This document shows positions 29,277-37,508 of a DNA stretch of 64,000 bases, piece after piece. The position numbers and the translations under genes were made by a program. The notes beneath the pieces are model-generated. The model made no database searches. It had not been told where the DNA came from and saw only the letters and a list, made by a program, of their open reading frames with translations. This DNA comes from Bacteroidota bacterium. GTDB lineage: Bacteria; Bacteroidota; Bacteroidia; AKYH767-A; 2013-40CM-41-45. The stretch covers positions 682,001 through 746,000 of the forward strand of contig JADJON010000003.1 of the NCBI GenBank assembly GCA_016713765.1. Direction: 5' to 3'. Within the stretch, counting starts at the first letter, position 1; each line of letters opens with the position of its first letter.

Positions 29277-30181
29277 TGCAGCCATGACGCAAGATTTCTT
29301 CCGGTTATCGATTGTACCGCCAGGATGTCCTCGGTGAACCGCTCCGTGAGCTGGCGACGATACTCCGGATCCAACTGCTCCTCTGCGTGTTTAACAGCAT
29401 TGATCTTGGTAAAGCCGGCACGGATGGAATCACGCCAATGTCCAGGAATCCTATTAAGTAGCCGGTATTTCAACGGGTGCTCGAAAGTGACCAACCTGCT
29501 CAACCAGGGATACCGTGGCGACCAGGTCCCGTTCACTTCCCCGATGGCTTCAAACGGAAACTCCGGATCGACTCCCAGGAATCTACAAAGCCCTTGCATC
29601 ACCAGCAGCGGATCCTTCCGCAGGTCTTCATAAAAAATAATGTGTACATGCAGGAATTGATCCCGGTAAGCTTGCAAAGCCGCAGCATAATAGGAACGTT
29701 CCAGGTAGAGATAGTCAAAACTGAATCCTTCTCTTTTCCGGATCGGTTCCGCCGCTACCGCTTCAGCGAAACTCAACTCCTCCCGGCCATCCCGCAAGCG
29801 CCAGCGATACTGTGAATAGGCCCGATCGACCGGTTGACGCAACAGGATAACGATTCGCAATCGTTTCGGATCAGGATGATACCGCTGAATGTTCTCCAGG
29901 GTCTGCTTGTAAAGGAACAGGTAGGGTGTGGAAAGATCTCCCGCCAATTGATTGGGCTTTCGGTCCTTGAAGAGTTTTTCATAAGATTCGGAGTCCGTCA
30001 CGGCAAACGAGAACTTTCCCCGCTTGTATTCAGTTGTCATTCCTGCAAAAGCGAAAAAACAGGGCTCCTTGACACGGGGTAAGAAAATTTCCGGATGTTG
30101 TCGCAAATAACGATCAATGGCGGTAGTACCGGCTCGCGCAGCTCCCACGAGAAGAAAGTCCGGATAATGCTTCTTGCTCAT
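29273..30181 (-). CDS. PAPS-dependent sulfotransferase
   Basis: The enzyme moves sulfate from PAPS to an acceptor, most likely a sugar hydroxyl here. The 302-residue reading has the 5'-phosphosulfate loop FLLVGAARAGTTAIDRYLRQHP near residue 14. The 3'-phosphate-binding segment ILLRQPVDRAYSQYRW near residue 116 has the conserved Arg and Ser. A C-terminal LLNRIPGHWRDSIRAGF and YRRQLTERFTEDI complete the usual family layout. The ATG at 30181 forms an ATGA overlap with the preceding polymerase gene; 20 open codons upstream were left out. Genes for making PAPS (cysC, cysD, cysN) and for degrading PAP (cysQ) lie at the upstream end of the same locus. Confidence 0.9.
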   Translation of the reverse strand: MSKKHYPDFLLVGAARAGTTAIDRYLRQHPEIFLPRVKEPCFFAFAGMTTEYKRGKFSFAVTDSESYEKLFKDRKPNQLAGDLSTPYLFLYKQTLENIQRYHPDPKRLRIVILLRQPVDRAYSQYRWRLRDGREELSFAEAVAAEPIRKREGFSFDYLYLERSYYAAALQAYRDQFLHVHIIFYEDLRKDPLLVMQGLCRFLGVDPEFPFEAIGEVNGTWSPRYPWLSRLVTFEHPLKYRLLNRIPGHWRDSIRAGFTKINAVKHAEEQLDPEYRRQLTERFTEDILAVQSITGRNLASWLQ

Positions 30182-31470
30182 CCGACTACGGCTCGCTCGT
30201 TCGCAGTGAAATAGTAGAACCGGAAATAATACAGCAGGCAAACAAGGAACATGATGCTGCTCGAGTCCCGGATATTCACGGCAGAGAAGAACATCGACAG
30301 GAAAAAGAACAACAACATGTATTCACAGGTTTTGAAGAATACGTCGTTGGACCGGATCTGCTTTGCCAGGGTATACGAGTAGGCGTAGGGCAGGTAAAGG
30401 AGCGTAGTACCGATCACACCGAACACGAAAATATTGCCCAGCAAGCCGATATCGACCGGATAGAAATAACCCAGGATGTCATGCCAGCCTCCATTCCATT
30501 GATTGCTGATGAATCCGTTACCCAACAGCGGGTTCTTACTGATATAATCGAGGGCAATGTTCATCTCCATAAAACGGACCGCGGAGCTGGCTTCGTCCGG
30601 CGACTCTCCGATGAATACGTTGAAGACATTCTTATACAGTACCTGGTATTTGTCAAAAAGCGAGGTATAGCCCAAGCTGAAAAAGATCGCGACCACAACC
30701 AGCGCAAAGCCCCCATACAATACGGTGTTCCGGAATTTCTCGCGGAGAGAAAAATTCCGGACGAAAAAGATCAGGAGCGTGATGGCCAGTACCGCCAGCG
30801 TCGTCCTCGACTGCAGGTACCAAATCAGGTAGAACAGGATCAACAGGACAACGATGTAATACCGGCTGCGTTTTTCCAGGGAGATCTTGAACAAGGAGTA
30901 AAACAGGAGCATGATCACCAGCGCAAACTGAAACCGGTAACGATAACCCCGTATCGGGCTATAAGCCACAAATTCCGCATCGAGGAATTTCACCGGGTTG
31001 ACGAACAGGAAGAAAAAATAGAACACCGCCAACAGGACCAGGGACAACACGACAAATGTCCGTTCCACCTGCCGGATATGGATCATCCCCCGGTTCATCA
31101 TTGAAATCAGCAACACGCCCGAGATCGACAACAAGACGGATCGCTGCGCCATGATGCCGAAGTAATACGGCTGGCCGAAAACAACCCGACCCTGATAGGC
31201 CGCAAAGAAATTGACCAGAATGAAGATCCACATCAATACATCCAGCCAGGTCAGGCGGGAGGCGCGCAGATCAACATAAACACTACCAATATAATAAAGT
31301 GTCAGGCTGATGATCGCGACGGAAGAAAGCGTCTGATGAAGGGTTTCGAGCGGCAACGTAGCGAAGACCCGAAATGTCGACGTGAAGACCAGGAACAGCA
31401 GGAGATAGGCGATTCCCGGCGGAAGCCGCCGTCCGCTCATCGCAACCGGTTCGAGACGGTTCATCAACAT
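30178..31470 (-). CDS. Polymerase-like membrane protein (second)
   Basis: The 430-residue protein has about eleven hydrophobic helices (for example GIAYLLLFLVFTSTFRVFA and YYIVVLLILFYLIWYL). The long periplasmic loop contains NPLLGNGFISNQWNGGWHDILGYFYPVDIGLLGNIFVFG, in which the G.GF...W and D.G..G elements resemble those of O-antigen polymerases. It sits between a flippase and the sulfotransferase, the usual place for a Wzy. Compared with the first polymerase at 17347-18612 it lacks the HN.F motif, so it belongs to another subgroup. The function is inferred. Confidence 0.72.
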   Translation of the reverse strand: MLMNRLEPVAMSGRRLPPGIAYLLLFLVFTSTFRVFATLPLETLHQTLSSVAIISLTLYYIGSVYVDLRASRLTWLDVLMWIFILVNFFAAYQGRVVFGQPYYFGIMAQRSVLLSISGVLLISMMNRGMIHIRQVERTFVVLSLVLLAVFYFFFLFVNPVKFLDAEFVAYSPIRGYRYRFQFALVIMLLFYSLFKISLEKRSRYYIVVLLILFYLIWYLQSRTTLAVLAITLLIFFVRNFSLREKFRNTVLYGGFALVVVAIFFSLGYTSLFDKYQVLYKNVFNVFIGESPDEASSAVRFMEMNIALDYISKNPLLGNGFISNQWNGGWHDILGYFYPVDIGLLGNIFVFGVIGTTLLYLPYAYSYTLAKQIRSNDVFFKTCEYMLLFFFLSMFFSAVNIRDSSSIMFLVCLLYYFRFYYFTANERAVVG

Positions 31471-31503
31471 GCGTCGAAGTTACAAAGGAAATAGCAGCGG
31501 GCT

Positions 31504-32841
31504 TCAGAACCGGACCCCGGACCAGAATCCGAACTCCTTGTAGACTGCATAGACGCAAAGGCTGTTCCAGACCAGTGTGCCGACGATCTGAGCGATACAT
31601 GCTCCGATCACCCCGTATGCCGGGATCAGGAACAGGCAGGAGCCGATATTGATAACCGCAGAGACGATGGAAATATTCCGCAAAGCAGCCTGCCGGCCGG
31701 TCATGTTCAGGAGTTGCGATGGTAATCCGACCAGTACCACGACAAACTGACCCGCCAATAGCAGATAAAGTGGAAGTTCATGTCCGGCAAAGTCTTTCCC
31801 GAAAATGGAGAGCAGGGTTGCAGGGAATATGGCCAGTATCAGGAAGATCGGCAACGAACTCAGGAAGATCATCCTCGCCGCTGATCGTGTGGTTTGACGG
31901 AGGGCTTGTCGGTCGCTGGAGGACCAAGCCTCCACAAACCGGGGAAGCGCGATACTGTTGATGTCCAGGATCGTGATATTCGTAAAAACGGAGATACGCA
32001 CAAGTGCGTTGTAGATCCCGACTTCCGCTTCGGGCACATGGGAAGCCAGGATCAAGGTGCCCGCCCAGGACATCAGCAATTGCATGATCGTGGTGGTGAA
32101 CATTGGACCGGCGGTGGCGCGCAATTGCTGACCGCTCACCTCATGCCGGGTGGCACTTTGAAAGAACCTGCTACCCCGGAGCCAGATCAGGCAGGATGCC
32201 AGGCCGACCAGCGTGATGCATACGAACTGTATATACACAGGGATGAATCGGCCGGTAGCGACCGTCATCATCAGAAACAACAGCAGCGTCGCAGCAGTGG
32301 ATACCGCGGCGGTTTGGAAAAAGGTGTAGGATCCGATGTGCTTCAACCCACGCACCGCCTCCGAATGCAACAGCAAGAGAACGAGCGGAAGGGTGCACCA
32401 TGCGTTGATCCGAAGGACAGGAGCAAGATCCGGCTTGTGAAACAGTTGGTCGGCCATCGGCTCTGCAAGTAACCAGAGCAGCACGGCGATCCCCAACGAA
32501 ATCGGAACGACATGGCGCATCGCCGTCACATAGACCCCTTTGATGGAATCGAATTGCTGCCGGGTTGCAAAACCGGTAATGAAGCGCATCAACGCGACAT
32601 CCATGCCGAGTTTTCCGAAAACCGACGCGAGACTGAGAATCGCAACACAGATCGAAACCACACCCAACGCATCGGCACCATAGAATCGAGCGGTGATCCA
32701 GGTGACCAGGAAGCCCGTTGACACTCCCAATCCTCGGATCAGTAGAGAAATGAAACTGGAATGGAGCAGTTCACGGTGAGCAGGATCCTGACGGTATCGC
32801 TGCCATAGATCCGATATCCTATCGCGCGATGAACCAGCCAT
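31504..32841 (-). CDS. Polysaccharide flippase, Wzx type (second)
   Basis: The 445-residue reading has about twelve to fourteen helices and the family opening HSSFISLLIRGLGVSTGFLVTWITARFYGADALGVVSI. A middle LMSWAGTLILASHVPEAEVGIYNALVRIS and an end YGVIGACIAQIVGTLVWNSL are also typical of Wzx. I start at the ATG at 32841, which overlaps cysQ by 23 bases. The frame is open for 40 more codons, but these lie inside cysQ and do not look like flippase sequence. Two flippases in one locus suggest two transported intermediates or two merged loci. Confidence 0.88.
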   Translation of the reverse strand: MAGSSRDRISDLWQRYRQDPAHRELLHSSFISLLIRGLGVSTGFLVTWITARFYGADALGVVSICVAILSLASVFGKLGMDVALMRFITGFATRQQFDSIKGVYVTAMRHVVPISLGIAVLLWLLAEPMADQLFHKPDLAPVLRINAWCTLPLVLLLLHSEAVRGLKHIGSYTFFQTAAVSTAATLLLFLMMTVATGRFIPVYIQFVCITLVGLASCLIWLRGSRFFQSATRHEVSGQQLRATAGPMFTTTIMQLLMSWAGTLILASHVPEAEVGIYNALVRISVFTNITILDINSIALPRFVEAWSSSDRQALRQTTRSAARMIFLSSLPIFLILAIFPATLLSIFGKDFAGHELPLYLLLAGQFVVVLVGLPSQLLNMTGRQAALRNISIVSAVINIGSCLFLIPAYGVIGACIAQIVGTLVWNSLCVYAVYKEFGFWSGVRF

Positions 32842-33622
32842 TACCGAGATCAGGTTTATTGTATGGGAAAATGGCATACCCCGGATAAGACCGGACATCT
32901 TTGCCCGCAGCCAGCAGGATCGCGTGGCCCGCGGCGACATCCCACTCCATCGTACGCCCAAACCGCGGGTAGATATCCGCCTTGCCTTCCGCTACCAGGC
33001 AAAACTTGAGTGAACTACCGGCGGAAACCAGCGCAGCTGAACCGAACTCCTGTTTTAGCTCTTCAATGAACCGGTCGGTTTCCGGCGTACGATGAGAGCG
33101 ACTGGCAACCACCCGAATACCGCCTGTGACAGATGCAGGCTGGGAAGCCACTCTGAAATCGCCGAGTCGATGGAGCGAATTCCTGTTGATCCGGGATGCA
33201 TCCTGAATAAGATGGAACGCATGCCCCGCCACATCGCCCGCATACAACACATCGATCACAGGAGCATAGATGACGCCGGCGACGGGCCGGTCATTTTCCA
33301 TCAACGCGATATTGACCGTGAACTCACCGGTGCGCGCGATATACTCTTTGGTTCCGTCCAATGGATCAACGAGCCAATAGCGGCTCCACGATTTCCGGGT
33401 AGCATATGGGATCTCCTTCCCTTCCTCGCTCAGGATTGGTAAACCGGTTTCAACCAAAGCCTGTTGAATGACTGCGTGAGCAGCCTTATCCGCGGCGGTG
33501 ACGGGACTGCGATCATCTTTCAACTCTACCTGGATGTCGCCGGAATATAAGCGCATGATCGAGCGCCCGGCTTCAATGGAAGCAGTGATCGCGGTGATCA
33601 GTAGGTCGGAAATTGCCGTCAC
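32819..33622 (-). CDS. cysQ: 3'(2'),5'-bisphosphate nucleotidase
   Basis: CysQ hydrolyses PAP, the by-product of sulfotransferase reactions, to AMP and so relieves product inhibition. The 267-residue protein has the inositol-monophosphatase-fold motifs: LSEEGKEIPYA with a metal-binding Glu, WLVDPLDGTKEYIARTGEF and EWDVAAGHAILLAAG. It follows cysN by 25 bases. In this context it completes the PAPS cycle for the sulfotransferase at 29273-30181. Confidence 0.94.
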   Translation of the reverse strand: MTAISDLLITAITASIEAGRSIMRLYSGDIQVELKDDRSPVTAADKAAHAVIQQALVETGLPILSEEGKEIPYATRKSWSRYWLVDPLDGTKEYIARTGEFTVNIALMENDRPVAGVIYAPVIDVLYAGDVAGHAFHLIQDASRINRNSLHRLGDFRVASQPASVTGGIRVVASRSHRTPETDRFIEELKQEFGSAALVSAGSSLKFCLVAEGKADIYPRFGRTMEWDVAAGHAILLAAGKDVRSYPGYAIFPYNKPDLGNGWFIAR

Positions 33623-33647
33623 GAACTGGATGTGCTAAACGTTGGTT

Positions 33648-34907
33648 TCAAAGGATCATGGCCGCTCCGACCGTTTCGTTCGTGTGTTCGTCGATCAGGA
33701 TCAGGCTACCTGTCAACCGGTTCCGACGATAACTGTCGTACGAAAGCGGCACCGTGGTCCGCAGTTGTACCCGACCGATATCATTCATGCCAAATGTCCG
33801 CTCCTGTTCCAGCCGCCGCAAGGTCGTGATGTCGATCTTATACCGGATGTCTTTTACGATACACCGTGCTTCCCGAGTAGTGTGCATCAACACATACCGT
33901 CCGCCGGCCTGCATCGGTCGTTCGTGCAGCCAACAGAGCATTACATCGAGATCCTGGCCGCTCTGCGGAACGTTATTCTCCCGAACGATCATATCACCCC
34001 GGCTGATGTCGATATCATCTTCCAGCCGGATACTGACCGACATCGGGGCAAAGGCTTCCTGCACCTGCCCTTCGTAGGTATCGATTGATGCAATTCTGGA
34101 AGTGAATCCGGACGGTAAGACCATCACACGGTCTCCTTCCCGGAAAACACCAGCCGCCAACCGACCGGCATAACCCCGGTAGTCATGAAAATCATCCTGC
34201 TGAGGTCGGATGACATATTGAACCGGGAACCGGCAATCGACATGGTTGATATCTCCGCTGATGTGGACGTTTTCCAAATGATACAGGAGCGTGGAACCTT
34301 CGTACCAGGGCATCCTGTTCGATCGTTCCACGACATTATCGCCTTTCAAAGCACTGATGGGAACAAATTGCACGTCCTGAATATCGAGCCGCGAAGAAAA
34401 ATCGCGAAAAGCCTCTACGATGCGGTCGTAGGTCTCCTGGTTGTAGTCGACCAGGTCCATCTTATTGACACATACGATCATGTGCGGAATGCGCAACAGC
34501 GAGGCTATGAATGCGTGGCGGCAGGTTTGTTCCAATATTCCTTTCCGCGCGTCGATCAGGATGAGGGCAAGATTGGCGGTGGACGCACCGGTGACCATGT
34601 TCCGGGTATACTGCCGGTGCCCCGGGGTATCCGCGATGATGAACTTCCGCTTAGCGGTGGCGAAATAACGATACGCCACGTCGATGGTGATCCCCTGCTC
34701 GCGCTCCGCTTTTAACCCGTCGGTAAAAAGCGACAGGTCCACATAATCGAATCCTCGCTGTTTGCTGGTTGATTCGATCGCAGCCAGTTGATCGTCGAAG
34801 ATGTTTCTGGTGTCCAGTAACAATCGGCCAATGAGCGTACTCTTTCCGTCATCTACACTGCCTGCAGTCGTAAACCGCAACAACTCCGATTCGCCTCGAT
34901 TAGCCAT
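33648..34907 (-). CDS. cysN: Sulfate adenylyltransferase large subunit (GTPase)
   Basis: CysN couples GTP hydrolysis to adenylylation of sulfate by CysD. The 419-residue product has the translation-factor-type GTPase motifs: TAGSVDDGKSTLIGRLL near residue 19, DTPGHRQYTRNM, and VNKMDLVDY. Beta-barrel domains follow. It is not fused to a CysC domain, unlike many CysNC proteins, and CysC is encoded separately two genes upstream. It follows cysD by 22 bases. Confidence 0.95.
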   Translation of the reverse strand: MANRGESELLRFTTAGSVDDGKSTLIGRLLLDTRNIFDDQLAAIESTSKQRGFDYVDLSLFTDGLKAEREQGITIDVAYRYFATAKRKFIIADTPGHRQYTRNMVTGASTANLALILIDARKGILEQTCRHAFIASLLRIPHMIVCVNKMDLVDYNQETYDRIVEAFRDFSSRLDIQDVQFVPISALKGDNVVERSNRMPWYEGSTLLYHLENVHISGDINHVDCRFPVQYVIRPQQDDFHDYRGYAGRLAAGVFREGDRVMVLPSGFTSRIASIDTYEGQVQEAFAPMSVSIRLEDDIDISRGDMIVRENNVPQSGQDLDVMLCWLHERPMQAGGRYVLMHTTREARCIVKDIRYKIDITTLRRLEQERTFGMNDIGRVQLRTTVPLSYDSYRRNRLTGSLILIDEHTNETVGAAMIL

Positions 34908-34929
34908 AGCTGAAGACTGAACTTACTGA

Positions 34930-35835
34930 TTAAAAATAACCCGCCCGCTTACGATCCTCCATAGCCGACTCGGAACGCTGGTCATCAATGCGTGTACCAC
35001 GTTCCGTCAGCCGGGAGGCGGAGATCTCGTCAATGATCTCGCGCACACTGTTGGCGCCTGAGACCACCGCGCCCGTGCAACTCATATCCCCGACGGTCCG
35101 GAACCGCACTTCCTGTTCTTCGATCTTTTCCTCCGGGCTGAGTGGAATAAAATCCGCCCAGGCATAGATGTTCCCGCTTCGTTGGAAGACTTTACGACGA
35201 TGACTGAAATAGATGGACGGAACCGACAATTGCTCACGCTCGATGTACATCCAGATATCCAACTCCGTCCAGTTACTCAGCGGGAAGACCCTGAAATGCT
35301 CCCCGGGAAGATGCCTGCCATTGTACAGATTCCACAATTCCGGTCGCTGGTTCTTGGGATCCCATTGCCCGAATTCATCGCGGTGGGAAAAAAAACGCTC
35401 CTTAGCCCGCGCCTTCTCCTCGTCCCGTCTGGCCCCTCCGATGGCAGCGTCGATCCGCATCTCCTGTATGGCATCGAGCAAGGTGACCGTTTGCAGCACA
35501 TTCCGGCTGGCATTCAAACCCTTCTCTTCCACTGCTCGTCCGCGGTCAATCGAATCCTGAACATATCGCACTTCCAATTGAAACTGCATGTCCCTCGCCC
35601 ATTTGTCACGGAAGGAGATCGTCTCTGGAAAATTGTGTCCGGTATCTATGTGCAAGAGCGAAAACGGGACCCGTGCAGGAAAAAAAGCCTTTCGTGCCAG
35701 ATAGGACGCCACAATGGAATCCTTACCCCCACTGAAGAGCAGAACCGCCCGGGAAAACTGCGCGGCCGTTTCCCGAAGCACGCCGATGCTCTCCGCTTCC
35801 AGTTCCTGGAGGTGACTTAATTTATAACTGAACAT
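34930..35835 (-). CDS. cysD: Sulfate adenylyltransferase small subunit
   Basis: CysD forms APS from ATP and sulfate. The 301-residue enzyme opens with YKLSHLQELEAESIGVLRE and has the PP-loop LFSGGKDSIVASYLARKAF near residue 35. Further family segments are SLLHIDTGHNFPETI, GGARRDEEKARAKE and the C-terminal RFRTVGDMSCTGAV. The length is normal. It lies between cysC (105 bases upstream) and cysN. Confidence 0.95.
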   Translation of the reverse strand: MFSYKLSHLQELEAESIGVLRETAAQFSRAVLLFSGGKDSIVASYLARKAFFPARVPFSLLHIDTGHNFPETISFRDKWARDMQFQLEVRYVQDSIDRGRAVEEKGLNASRNVLQTVTLLDAIQEMRIDAAIGGARRDEEKARAKERFFSHRDEFGQWDPKNQRPELWNLYNGRHLPGEHFRVFPLSNWTELDIWMYIEREQLSVPSIYFSHRRKVFQRSGNIYAWADFIPLSPEEKIEEQEVRFRTVGDMSCTGAVVSGANSVREIIDEISASRLTERGTRIDDQRSESAMEDRKRAGYF

Positions 35836-35940
35836 ACCAGCGTCGACGACAGGTTATCCCGGTAAAGATAAGGCTTCCTGAGCAGTCCGGCATTTCGAAA
35901 TTGGATCCGTCTCTTTCCGACCAAGCTCGTCACCGCAACC

Positions 35941-36540
35941 TCAAACGGTCTTTGTGATGATCGGTATCAGGTAACGTAATAATTGATCAGCCGATTCTCC
36001 CGGCGATTGCTGTCCGGTTGGAACCCGGAGCTCAGGATGCAAGGGTTCCTCGTAAGGAGAATCGATTCCGGTCATGTCGGATATCGTTCCTTCCCGCGCC
36101 TTTCTGTATAACCCCTTCGGGTCACGTTGTTCACAAATTGCAAGGCCCGCATCCAGGTAAATCTCTGAAAACGCACCAGCGGGAAACAACTGCCGAACCT
36201 GGTCACGATCACGCCGAAACGGAGAAACGAATGTCGTGATGACTACCAGCCCGGATTCCCACAGCAACCGACAAACCGCTCCCGCACGGCGAATATTCTC
36301 TGTTCGGTCAGCAGGGCTGAATCCAAGGTCCTTACAGAGCCCCCCGCGTAAATGGTCGCCATCCAGGATGAAGGTCTTGAAGCCGGCAGCATATAGTGCC
36401 TGCTCTACCCGATCCGCCAAGGTGGATTTACCCGAACCGCTAAGGCCTGTAAGCCAAAACACGTGGGCGCGCTGTTGCAACAGTTTTTCCCGTTGCTCCC
36501 GCTCAATACGGAAAGCGAATGGATGCAGGTCGCTCATCAA
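35941..36540 (-). CDS. cysC: Adenylylsulfate (APS) kinase
   Basis: CysC phosphorylates APS to PAPS, the universal sulfate donor. The 199-residue protein has the Walker A loop WLTGLSGSGKSTLADRVE near residue 35, ILDGDHLRGGLCKDLGFSPADR, RRAGAVCRLLWESGLVVI, and the DPKGLYRKAREG lid segment. It is the first gene of the sulfate block, starting 15 bases after the short aldehyde dehydrogenase gene, so the block may be transcribed from further upstream. Confidence 0.95.
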   Translation of the reverse strand: MMSDLHPFAFRIEREQREKLLQQRAHVFWLTGLSGSGKSTLADRVEQALYAAGFKTFILDGDHLRGGLCKDLGFSPADRTENIRRAGAVCRLLWESGLVVITTFVSPFRRDRDQVRQLFPAGAFSEIYLDAGLAICEQRDPKGLYRKAREGTISDMTGIDSPYEEPLHPELRVPTGQQSPGESADQLLRYLIPIITKTV

Positions 36541-36555
36541 ACTTCCGCCAGCGCT

Positions 36556-37479
36556 TTATTGACCGATCGGATGCCAGGTCGTCTTCACTTCCTGTAAGTC
36601 CATGATCCGGTAAGGGCCTTGGGCCGTTTCAGCGGTCCAATCGCCATGATAGAAGAATGGCCGCTTCACATTGAGGGCCGCATGCTCCTGAATGGTCTTT
36701 CTGAATCCGGCATCGTCGCCGCAATACACAACAGCGTTCACGTCCATGTGATTGGAAAAATGCGCCACAAGCTCCGCCACTTGCCCGGTCAGGATGTTGA
36801 CTACACCTCCCGGAAGGTCGGAGGTATGCAACACTTCGGAGAAAGTGATCGCTGTCAGCGGATGCGCTTCGGAACTCAGCACGATCACGGTATTGCCACC
36901 TACGATCGCAGGTGCGATAACCGAAACAAGTCCGAGCAGCCCATGTGCCGCGGGGGCGATCATGCTGACAACACCGGTCGGTTCCGGCATCGAAAAATTG
37001 AAATGGGACGATTCCACCGGATTCACCGCGCTGAAGACCTGCTGGTACTTATCACTCCAGCCGGCATAATAGATCAACCGGTCCACCGCCGCGGAAACTT
37101 CCGCGCCGGCAGCGGCAGGACTGAGCCCTTCCGTTCCCAACTCCTCGATGAATTGTGCACGCCGGCCTTCCAGCATCTCGGCGATGCGGTACAAGATCTG
37201 TCCTTTATTGTACGCTGAACGCGCCGCCCATCCGGGTTGCGCCTTGCGCGCGGCAACGACGGCGTCGCGAAAATCCTTCCGGGAAGCTCGACAGATGTTG
37301 GCGATGGCCTTTCCCGAGGCGTCCGTGAAAATATCGTAGCGTCCGGATTCTGTCCGAGGGAATTTCCCGTCGATGTAGAGTTTATAGGTTTTCATCACCC
37401 CGATGCGTCCCGCTCCGGCAGCCTGCCCGTTGCCGACAGCCTGCTGACCAGTCAGGGTGGAAGATTTCTCGTTTGCCAT
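36556..37479 (-). CDS. Short aldehyde dehydrogenase homologue without catalytic region
   Basis: The 307-residue product aligns in layout with the N-terminal, NAD-binding part of aldehyde dehydrogenases: YKLYIDGKFPRTESG, RDAVVAARKAQPGWAARSAYNKGQIL, EPTGVVSMIAPAAHGLLGLVSVIAPAIVGGNTVIVL and LPGGVVNILTG. After that point the usual LELGGK segment and the catalytic Cys segment are absent, and the protein ends KTTWHPIGQ. No broken remainder follows before cysC, so this seems to be the natural form. It resembles the second, inactive domain of ALDH16 proteins, here as a separate subunit 29 bases upstream of... its partner's 3' end at 37509. It is unlikely to be an active dehydrogenase alone. Confidence 0.85.
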   Translation of the reverse strand: MANEKSSTLTGQQAVGNGQAAGAGRIGVMKTYKLYIDGKFPRTESGRYDIFTDASGKAIANICRASRKDFRDAVVAARKAQPGWAARSAYNKGQILYRIAEMLEGRRAQFIEELGTEGLSPAAAGAEVSAAVDRLIYYAGWSDKYQQVFSAVNPVESSHFNFSMPEPTGVVSMIAPAAHGLLGLVSVIAPAIVGGNTVIVLSSEAHPLTAITFSEVLHTSDLPGGVVNILTGQVAELVAHFSNHMDVNAVVYCGDDAGFRKTIQEHAALNVKRPFFYHGDWTAETAQGPYRIMDLQEVKTTWHPIGQ

Positions 37480-37508
37480 TGTTTCGATTCTTAACTACTG
37501 TTAGCGGA

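Noticed and set aside
36556..37479. A pseudogene made by truncation of an aldehyde dehydrogenase
   Set aside because: The frame is intact, ends cleanly 15 bases before cysC, and no catalytic-region remnant is found downstream; a natural short subunit fits better.
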